NCBI GenBank assembly: GCA_963700395.1
Contig: CAVOXI010000002.1
Coordinates: 124,001-188,000, forward strand
Direction: 5' to 3'
DNA: 64,000 nucleotides
From: Prado023 sp963700395
GTDB taxonomy: Bacteria; Actinomycetota; Actinomycetes; S36-B12; CAIYMF01
The position numbers and the translations under genes are program-made. Positions within the stretch are counted from its first letter, which is position 1. Every line of letters begins with the position of its first letter. This document shows, in pieces, positions 19,049-26,560 of the stretch. The notes beneath the pieces were generated by a model, which was given only the letters and a program-made list of their open reading frames with translations, was not told the origin of the DNA and made no database searches.

Positions 19049-20560
19049 GCCGGCTGCACGCCACGCACGAGGTGACAGTGGCCCGCGACGGCTGGGTCGC
19101 GGAGGCGGGGCGCCTCCTCGACGACGGCTGGCGCCTTGCGCTGATGGCCGCCCACGAGGATCCCGATGGGATGCGCGTCGTGGCCAGCTTCCTGCGCCCG
19201 GTCGGTGAACGCGCGGAGCTCACTGTCGAGATCCCTGCCGACGATCCCTGGATCCCCACGCTGGCCCGGGTGTCGTTCCCCGCCGGGCGGTTCGAGCGCG
19301 AGATCCGCGACCTGTACGGCATCACGCCCGCCGACCACCCGCTGCCACGTCGGCTCGTGCTCCACGCCCACTGGCCCAGCGGCTACCACCCGATGCGCAG
19401 CGACGCCGACCTCACCCCGCGGTTCCACCCCGACATCGACTCGTACCCGTTCATCACGGTCGAGGGGGACGGCGTCTACGAGATCCCGGTCGGCCCCATC
19501 CACGCGGGCCTCATCGAGCCCGGGCACTTCCGGTTCTCGGTGGTCGGCGAGACCATCCTGCAGATGAAGGCCCGGCTGTGGTTCCTGCACCGCGGCGTCG
19601 AGAAGCTGTTCGAGGGACGCGCCCCCGCGCAGGGCATCGAGCTGGCCGAGCGGATCAGCGGCGACACCGCCGTGGGCCACACCCTGGCCTACGTCCTGGC
19701 CGTGGAGGACGCCCTGGGCATCGAGGTCGACCCCCACGTCCGGGACGTCCGGGCGCTGCTCCTCGAGGCCGAGCGCCTCTACAACCACGTCAACGACCTG
19801 GGCGCCATCGCCAACGACGTCGGCTACGGGATCGCCCACACGCACACGCAACGCCTGCGCGAGCGCCTCCTGCGCCACAACAAGGCGCTCACCGGGCACC
19901 GGCTGCTCCGCGGCGGGATCACCATCGGCGGGGCCCAGCTGGCCCAGGTGCCGGATCTCGACCTGATCCGCAGCACGGCCGAGGAGGTCGCCGAGATCGT
20001 CGCGATCACCCTGGACCACACCGTCGTGGCCGACCGGTTCACCGGGACCGCCGTGCTCACCGCCGAGCAGGCAGCGCACATCGGCACGCTCGGCTACGTC
20101 GCCCGTGCCTCCGGCATCGCCCACAGACGCACGCAGGGATCACCCCTCCTGCGACCTCGGCGACGAGTTCGCCCCCGTGATCGAGGAGTCCGGCGACGTG
20201 CTCGCCCGGTACCGGGTGCGCGCCCGGGAGGTCCAAGTGTCCGCGTCCCTCATCGAGGACCTCACAGCGCGCATCTCGGCGACGACGCGACCGACGGTGG
20301 CGGGTGACGTTGACGCTGCTGTCGCGGGGTCCGCAACCGCATCGCCACGCGCCGGGCTCGGCGTCGTCGAGGCATGGCGCGGCACCCTGGTCCACCGCGT
20401 GGAGCTCACCGGCGCGGGGATGCTCAGCCGTGTGCGGGCTGTCGACCCGTCGTTCTTCAACTGGCCGGCCCTGCCGGTGGCCCTCACCGACACGATCGTC
20501 CCGGACTTCCCGCTGGCCAACAAGAGCTTCAACCAGTCCTACGCCGGCAACGACCTCTGA
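19045..20560 (+). pseudogene. hycE: HycE-like large subunit (NuoC-NuoD fusion) without Ni-Fe cysteines, frameshifted
   Basis: NuoC-like part (about 1-120, FEREIRDLYGITPADHP) fused to a NuoD/hydrogenase large-subunit part. The reading frame shifts near 20120; removing one C from the CCC run there gives ASGIATDARRDHPSCDLGDEF and about 504 residues. In place of the hydrogenase motif RxCGxCxxxH it has RISGDTAVGH, and the C-terminus ends FPLANKSFNQSYAGNDL with no CxxC. All four Ni-Fe ligands are therefore missing, so hydrogen chemistry is not expected. Corresponds to Rv0087 by order. Last gene of the seven-gene operon. Confidence 0.88.
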
Positions 20561-20678
20561 GCCGCGCCTCGCTGGCAGGATCGCGAGGTGCCCTCGGGCC
20601 GTGCCAAGGTAGGAGGTGGAGGAGGGGCGATCGCCGGCAGCGGCGTCGATCGTCGCGGCGTGCTGATCGCAAGCGGAC

Positions 20679-21936
20679 ATGGCCCACAACGTCAGGCAAC
20701 GCCCGAGGACGGCTCGGATCGGCGTGATCGGTGCAGGAGCCTCCGGGCTCTCCGTGGCGCACCACCTCGAGCGGGCAGGGTACGACCGCGTGACGGTCCT
20801 GGAGGGGCAGGGGCGCGTCGGGGGCAAGTGCTCCTCGATGCGGGTGGGAGAACACGTCTACGAGATGGGCGCCGTCCTGGGGTGCAGCGACTACCGCAGC
20901 ACCTTGGGCATCATGCGATCGGTCGGCGTCGAGCCGGCGGAGATGGACGGAGGGCACTGCTACGACCCGGACGGACACCCGATGGAGCTCTTCACCCCAC
21001 GGCAGTACCCCCGAGTCCTCCGGCAGCTGGCCACCTACGCCTGGCTCTCGCAGGTGCGGTACCGACGGGTCAACGCGCCGGGACTGGCGGGCATCGACCC
21101 AGCCCTCCATGAGCCCTTCGCCCAGTTCTGCCGATCTCACGGGCTCTCCGCACTGGAGTCCCTGGTCGGCCCACCCCTGACCGGCTTCGGCTACGGCTAC
21201 GTCAGCGAGGTACCGGCGGCCTACGTCGTGAAGTACCTCGACCTGCGCACCCTCGAGGCGATGCGCGACCAGCGACACCGCTTCGTCTGGCCCGACGGGG
21301 TCGAGGCGTTCTGGTCGCGGGTGGCCGATCAGCATGATGTCCGCACGGGCGCCCGAGTGGTTCGTGTGAACCGAGGCGGTGCCGTGCTCGTCGAGACCGA
21401 CAACGACCAGTGGGAGTTCGATGCCCTCATCCTCGCCTGCCCGCTGGACGAGGCCCTGCGCTTCCTCGACACGTCACCAGCGGAGCGCGCTACTGCTCTC
21501 CGAGATCGACCACTACGACTACTGGGTCCTGCTTGCCGAGACCAGCGGACTGCCGCCGGGAGCCGGCTTCGTCCCTGCCCGCTTCGCCGCGGACCAGAGG
21601 GGACACCTGATGCTCTGGTACCAGCGGTGGCCGGACACCCCATTGGACACCCTCTACGCCCTGGGTGATCCACGCATGACGGAGGGGACCGTGACGGAGC
21701 TGCTGGCTGAGGACCTGGCGCGAATGGGAGCCACCCTCGATCGCGTCGTGCAGGCACGCCGATGGAAGTACTTCCCCCACGTCAGCGCACGCGCCATGGA
21801 TCGTGGCTACTACGAGCAGCTTGAGGGGCAGCAGGGCCGCAACCGCACGTACTACGCCGGCGAGATCATGTCCTTCGCCAGTGTCGAGCTCTGCGCGCGC
21901 TACTCCGAGGCCCTGGTCCGACGCTTCTTCAGCTGA
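20679..21936 (+). pseudogene. FAD/NAD(P)-binding amine-oxidase-like oxidoreductase, frameshifted
   Basis: A Rossmann nucleotide-binding start (RIGVIGAGASGLSVAHHLERAGY) followed by GRVGGKCSSMRVGEHVYEMGAVLGC is typical of flavin amine oxidases and phytoene-desaturase-like enzymes. The frame breaks near 21487; removing one base gives SPAEALLLSEIDHYDYWVLLAETSG and a protein of about 419 residues ending VELCARYSEALVRRFFS. Substrate unknown. It lies 72 bp upstream of the tyrosine phenol-lyase-like gene on the same strand, so a shared role with aromatic amino acids or amines is possible but unproven. Confidence 0.8.
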
Positions 21937-22008
21937 CGGGCGCCGAGCACGGGCCCTGCGGGGGCCAGCAGCAGGCAACGACCACCACGCCCGGAGCAGA
22001 CTCGAAGC

Positions 22009-23406
22009 ATGACTGACGAACGCCCGAGCCAGCGCCGCCACTCGTGGGCGGAGCCCTACAAGATCAAGATGGTCGAGCCCCTGCGGATGACCACGCGCGC
22101 TGAGCGGGAGGCCGCACTGACCGAGGCCGGCTGGAACACGTTCCTGCTTCGCAGCCGTGACGTGTACATCGACCTTCTGACCGACAGCGGCACGAACGCC
22201 ATGTCCCAGGAGCAGTGGGCCGCCCTGATGATCGGGGACGAGGCGTACGCCGGCAGCGAGAGCTTCTACCGCTTCGAGCAGGCCGTGCAGGACGTGTACG
22301 GCTACCCCTTCATGGTGCCGACCCACCAGGGCCGCGGCGCCGAGCACATCATCTCCCAGGTGCTGATCAGCGGGGGCGACGTGGTGCCCGGGAACATGTA
22401 CTTCACCACCACCCGGCTGCACCAGGAGCTGGCCGGCGGCACGTTCGTCGACATCATCGTCGACGAGGCGCACGACCCCGCCAGCGAGCACCCGTTCAAG
22501 GGCGACGTCGACCTCGCGAAGCTGAGGGCGGTGATCGACGAGTTCGGCCGGGAGCGGATCCCGTACGTGAGCATCGCGGTGACGGTCAACATGGCCGGTG
22601 GGCAGCCGATGAGCCTGGCCAACATCGCCGAGGTCCATGACGTGTGCCGCACGCACGGCATCCCGCTGTACTGCGACATCACCCGGATCGCCGAGAACGC
22701 ATGGTTCATCCGCCAGCGCGAACCGGGCTTCGCCGACGTGCCGGTGGCCGAGATCGTCCGGCGCATCTGCGACCTCACCGACGGAGCATGGATGAGCGCG
22801 AAGAAGGACGCGCTGGTGAACATCGGCGGGTTCCTCGCCCTTCGCGACCCGGACGTGTTCGAGGAGGCGCGCAACCTGTGCGTCGTCTACGAGGGCCTGC
22901 ACACCTACGGCGGCCTGGCCGGGCGCGACATGGAGGCCATCGCGCGCGGCCTGCACGAGTCAGTCGACCAGGCCCATCTCGACGCGCGCATCGGCCAGGT
23001 GCTCTACCTCGGCGAGCAGCTGCGCCGCGAGGGCGTCCCGATCGTCCTGCCCATCGGCGGCCATGCGGTGTTCCTCGACGCCGCCGCGTTCCTGGCGCAC
23101 CTCCCGCAGGTCGAGTTCCCCGGGCAGCGCCTGGCGGGCGAGATCTACCTCGAGGCCGGTGTGCGCACGATGGAGCGCGGCATCGTGTCCGCGGGTCGGG
23201 ACCCGGAGACCGGGGACCACCGCCACCCACGCCTGGAGCTGGTGCGGATCACGATCCCGAGGCGGGTCTACACGCAGGCCCACATGGATGTCACGGCCGA
23301 GGCCGTCCTGTCGGTGTGGGACCGGCGGGAGTCCGTGCGCGGCCTGGAGATGACCTTCGAGCCGAAATACCTCCGGTTCTTCCAGGCCCGCTTCAGCCCG
23401 CTGTGA
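22009..23406 (+). CDS. tpl: Tyrosine phenol-lyase (beta-tyrosinase), tryptophanase family
   Basis: PLP enzyme of 465 residues. The PLP lysine is K266 in MSAKKDAL. Residues that separate tyrosine phenol-lyase from tryptophanase favour the former: T133 in MYFTTTR (Thr124 of the Citrobacter enzyme; tryptophanase has Asp), R390 in RTMERG (Arg381, which binds the phenol hydroxyl) and F457 in LRFFQARF (Phe448; tryptophanase has His). The numbering offset is a constant 9, and it lacks the tryptophanase insertion after THQGRGAE. Predicted reaction: tyrosine to phenol, pyruvate and ammonia. An automatic pipeline may call it tryptophanase. Its 3' end overlaps the convergent gene by 14 bp. Confidence 0.85.
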   Translation: MTDERPSQRRHSWAEPYKIKMVEPLRMTTRAEREAALTEAGWNTFLLRSRDVYIDLLTDSGTNAMSQEQWAALMIGDEAYAGSESFYRFEQAVQDVYGYPFMVPTHQGRGAEHIISQVLISGGDVVPGNMYFTTTRLHQELAGGTFVDIIVDEAHDPASEHPFKGDVDLAKLRAVIDEFGRERIPYVSIAVTVNMAGGQPMSLANIAEVHDVCRTHGIPLYCDITRIAENAWFIRQREPGFADVPVAEIVRRICDLTDGAWMSAKKDALVNIGGFLALRDPDVFEEARNLCVVYEGLHTYGGLAGRDMEAIARGLHESVDQAHLDARIGQVLYLGEQLRREGVPIVLPIGGHAVFLDAAAFLAHLPQVEFPGQRLAGEIYLEAGVRTMERGIVSAGRDPETGDHRHPRLELVRITIPRRVYTQAHMDVTAEAVLSVWDRRESVRGLEMTFEPKYLRFFQARFSPL

Positions 23407-25975
23407 CCCCGGGGGCCGGAGCCTCCCGTCCATCGAGCACCCATGCGGCTGTCTGCGCAGTCACGGGGTCTGGATCCGTCGTGAGCCGGGCGGCGACGAT
23501 CCGTGCGGTCTCCGGCTCGTCGAAGGCGAGCGCGTGGAGGGCGCAGGCCCGCAGCCACGGGTCCCGCCAGGACCCACTCGGGTCCTCGATCAGGTCGCAG
23601 AGCACGGCCGAGGCGTCCTGCGGCCGCCGCACGGGCACCAGCCGGGCGAGCCGCTCCAGGCGGGCCGCGTCATCCAGGCTCGGGTCCAGAAGGGCCAGGG
23701 CGGTCGGGAATGCACTGCGGCCGACAGTCACCTCCAGGGTCTCCAGCGCCAGGGGCCGTTCCCCGTCGGCGGCGGTGAGCAGGCCCACGGAGCGGGTCAG
23801 GGAGATCGGGTCGTGCATCAGGCCGAACAGCGCGGTCGCACGCCGCTGCGAGCGCCGCGACTCGTCGTCCAGGCCACGCCCGACGTGCTGATGGGCACCT
23901 GCGCCGTCGAGCACCGCGAGGGCGGCCAGGATGCGGGCCGATCGATCGACCTCCTGGCCCACGGCCTCCCGGACCGCGGGGTGCTGGTCGGTCGGGAGCG
24001 GCCCACCGGCGATGAGTGCATCGAGGACGGCGTCGGCCACGCGCGGATCCTGATGGCCCAAGTGGCCGACGAGTACCTCCCGGGCCTCGCGCGAGCCAGA
24101 TGCACCCAGCGCTCCCACGAGTCGGCGTACCGCGGGCCAGGGCTGCTCAGAGGTCCCGGAGAGGGCAGCGTCGGTGCCGCGGACCAGTGAGTCGGCGTTG
24201 GCAGCCAGGGCATCCGCGAGCTCGGCTGGTGGATCGCGATCCGCGGCCAGGGCCAGAAGTGCTGGCGCGTAGGCCTGGTCGGGCAGCGCGGTCGCTGCGG
24301 CCAGCGCGCCGGCCCGGCGTTCCTCGTCCTCGCCGGCAAGTGCTGCGGCCCATCGCAGGGTCGCCTCGTCCCTCCGCGCAGGCGCTGCGGTGCGGGTCAG
24401 GGCAATCTCCGCCGCAGTGCGGATGCCGTCGTCCGGGTCGTCCAGAAGCCCCTCCAGGGCACCGGGGACCCAGGAGTTGTCGGCGGCGGTGCGGGAGGCG
24501 TGCACCGCCGCCGACACTGCAACGAGCCGCCGGGAGGGGTCCGGATCGCTCAGGACGGCGCGCACCCGACCCGGCAGCGAGGGGTCGTCGGCGTCGGCCA
24601 GGACATCCAGCCCGAGTCTCAGGTCGCGCTGGTCCCCATCGGTGACCAGGCGTTCGACCACCGCACGGGACTCGTCGTCCAGGCGCAGTGCGACGGGGTC
24701 CCACGTGCGGCGGGTCAGGGTCGTACGCAGGTTGATGCCGTAGTCGCCGTACGCGGCGAACGCCAACCACAGCCACACCGCGGTGAAGGCCAGGGTGATG
24801 ACCACCAGCGCGACGACCCCGAGGTCGAGGGCGTCGACGACCAGCAGCAACGCGCCGGTGAAGCCGACCGCCAGCGGCACGCCCACGCCTTCGACCCGCG
24901 TCTGCGCCGCGACCCGCATCGACGCGGGCAGCGCCTGGTAGGTCGCATTGATGGAGGTGCGGGTGGTCCCGTCGGTCAGCGCGATGTCGGTGACCTGCTG
25001 CGCGCACACGAGGACGAAGAACGCCGTCGACGCCGGGCCCGCGGTGTACCCCACCGTCGCGGAGAGCACCAGCAGCACCAGCACCCCGCCCGGGTTCGCG
25101 GCCAGGCCGAAGCGCACGCCGTATCGAGTCAGCAGGCGCCCCGCGACCAGGGCGACGAATGCCAGGCTGACCACGTTGATGACCGCGCCGAACATCCCGA
25201 GGAAACGCGCCAGCTCCGAGGGGTCGGGGTACCGGGCGGCCGAACGCTCCCAGACCATGAAGTCCAGGAGCTGCGTGACGATGGCCGACAGGATCTGGTA
25301 CCCGAAGATCAGCAGGACCAGCCGGTTGCGCAGGAGCGCCCGCGTGGCTCCGTCAGCCTGATCCACCTGCCGATCCGGTGCGGGGCCTGGTCGTTCCGGC
25401 GCACCAGCCAGCTGGGCCGGGTATGCCCGCGCCGTGATGGCGGCGACCGCGAAGAAGGACGCACCGGCCAGCGCGCCGATCGCCAGGAGGTTCTGCGGCC
25501 CCCCGAGCGGGCGCACCAGCCGGGCGGCGAGCAGGCCGCCGACCGCGTAGCCGACCGAGAAGCCGGCCACGACGCGGGGGAACGACCCCTTCATCTGGCG
25601 CACGTCCAGCAGTCGCCCGGCCTGGGTGCCGACGAGCACGAAGCCGATCGGGATCGCCAGGGGGAAGAGCACGATGAGCGGGAAGGTGACCCACGTGGCC
25701 CCGGCGAACGCCAATGCTGCCCACGCCGCAGCGACCAGCGCGGTGTAGGACCCGAGGACCGTCAGGGTGACCCGGGCCAACGACCAACGGCGCTGGGCCC
25801 TGGTCATCAGCCCTGAGACGACCACCCCCGCGACCGCGACGCACATGTAGGTGTAGGGCAGTGCGCCTGCGCCGTACGTGGACAGCAGGATCGAGCTGGC
25901 GGGGACCGCGAGGAAGGCCATCGACAGGCCGAGGGCCAGGGTCTGTCCGCCGAGGAGTGCCAGCGGGGACCGCAT
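23393..25975 (-). CDS. Nucleotide-translocase/MFS-like membrane protein with C-terminal HEAT repeats
   Basis: An 860-residue protein. Residues 1-420 hold about 12 membrane helices with an MFS-like layout resembling ATP/ADP-translocase (Npt) proteins (for example QAGRLLDVRQMKGSFPRVVAGFSVGYAVGG and TRTSINATYQALPASMR). Residues about 430-850 form soluble alpha-helical HEAT-like repeats rich in D-D-P turns (GLLDDPDDGIRTAAEIAL, LGHQDPRVADAVLDAL). Related proteins often carry a cyclic-nucleotide-binding domain; here that domain is a separate gene 4 bp upstream on the same transcript. Transport substrate unknown; the HEAT part may be a docking or regulatory scaffold. Confidence 0.75.
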   Translation of the reverse strand: MRSPLALLGGQTLALGLSMAFLAVPASSILLSTYGAGALPYTYMCVAVAGVVVSGLMTRAQRRWSLARVTLTVLGSYTALVAAAWAALAFAGATWVTFPLIVLFPLAIPIGFVLVGTQAGRLLDVRQMKGSFPRVVAGFSVGYAVGGLLAARLVRPLGGPQNLLAIGALAGASFFAVAAITARAYPAQLAGAPERPGPAPDRQVDQADGATRALLRNRLVLLIFGYQILSAIVTQLLDFMVWERSAARYPDPSELARFLGMFGAVINVVSLAFVALVAGRLLTRYGVRFGLAANPGGVLVLLVLSATVGYTAGPASTAFFVLVCAQQVTDIALTDGTTRTSINATYQALPASMRVAAQTRVEGVGVPLAVGFTGALLLVVDALDLGVVALVVITLAFTAVWLWLAFAAYGDYGINLRTTLTRRTWDPVALRLDDESRAVVERLVTDGDQRDLRLGLDVLADADDPSLPGRVRAVLSDPDPSRRLVAVSAAVHASRTAADNSWVPGALEGLLDDPDDGIRTAAEIALTRTAAPARRDEATLRWAAALAGEDEERRAGALAAATALPDQAYAPALLALAADRDPPAELADALAANADSLVRGTDAALSGTSEQPWPAVRRLVGALGASGSREAREVLVGHLGHQDPRVADAVLDALIAGGPLPTDQHPAVREAVGQEVDRSARILAALAVLDGAGAHQHVGRGLDDESRRSQRRATALFGLMHDPISLTRSVGLLTAADGERPLALETLEVTVGRSAFPTALALLDPSLDDAARLERLARLVPVRRPQDASAVLCDLIEDPSGSWRDPWLRACALHALAFDEPETARIVAARLTTDPDPVTAQTAAWVLDGREAPAPGVTAG

Positions 25976-25979
25976 GGCC

Positions 25980-26438
25980 TCAGGCGTCCGCGGCTGCAGC
26001 GCCGACCGCGGTCGGGGCGACCGGTGCCGGACCGGTGCGCTCGCGCAACCGGCGGACCAGTTCGCGGACCACCCCCTGGGCGATCTCCGGACGAGTGGCC
26101 ATCACCTCGTCGAACGCGGGCTTGCGCAGCCGGAACAACAGCGCGGGAGTCAATGCGACGACGTCGGCCGTACGCGGCTGGGGGTCGAGCACCGCGAGCT
26201 CGCCGACGACGTCGCCACTCGGGATGACCGCGCGATGGTCGCCCCGCCTCACTTCGAGCTCGCCGTCCACCACGACGAACAGCCAGTCCTCGACCGCGCC
26301 CGCCTCCATGACCGTCGCTCCGGCAGGCACCTCCACCTCCTCGAGGACCTGCGCCACACCGGCGAGCACGCGATCAGGGGTCTGGGAGAAGAGGTCGGTC
26401 CGACGGAGCAGCGCAACACGCTCGATCGTCAGGAGCAT
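25980..26438 (-). CDS. Cyclic nucleotide-binding domain protein
   Basis: A 152-residue protein made of one cNMP-binding beta-roll: VEVPAGATVMEAGAVEDWLFVVVDGELEV, then IPSGDVVGELAVLDPQPRTADVVAL, the phosphate-binding cassette region in which the usual RxA motif reads RTA. It ends in a helical tail (REIAQGVVRELVRRLRERTG-like) and has no DNA-binding domain, so it is not a Crp regulator. Expected to sense cAMP or cGMP and act on the adjacent HEAT membrane protein. ATG 26438 has a TAGCGT box 6 nt upstream and no Shine-Dalgarno. Confidence 0.85.
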   Translation of the reverse strand: MLLTIERVALLRRTDLFSQTPDRVLAGVAQVLEEVEVPAGATVMEAGAVEDWLFVVVDGELEVRRGDHRAVIPSGDVVGELAVLDPQPRTADVVALTPALLFRLRKPAFDEVMATRPEIAQGVVRELVRRLRERTGPAPVAPTAVGAAAADA

Positions 26439-26560
26439 GGCCTCACGCTAGCCCGGCAGCGTCCGCATCGCCCATCTGGAAGGGCCTCTGGGTCGGTCGG
26501 GGCAGGCCGGGCGAGGGGTCCAGCGCGCAGTCGCGGGGGCCGTCGGTCTAGCCTCGGAGC
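26439..26560. promoter_or_regulatory. Divergent promoter region with two leaderless-type -10 boxes
   Basis: A 122-bp gap between the cNMP-binding gene and the cyclase gene. On the minus strand TAGCGT (26445-26450) lies 6 nt from ATG 26438; on the plus strand TAGCCT (26549-26554) lies 6 nt from ATG 26561. Both starts lack Shine-Dalgarno sequences, so both transcripts are probably leaderless. Confidence 0.5.

Noticed and set aside
19045..20560. [NiFe]-hydrogenase / formate hydrogenlyase large subunit
   Set aside because: Fold and operon fit, but the four cysteines that bind Ni-Fe are absent in the sequence, so the enzymatic label is not supported.
22009..23406. Tryptophanase (TnaA)
   Set aside because: Same family, but substrate-site residues and the missing insertion match tyrosine phenol-lyase.
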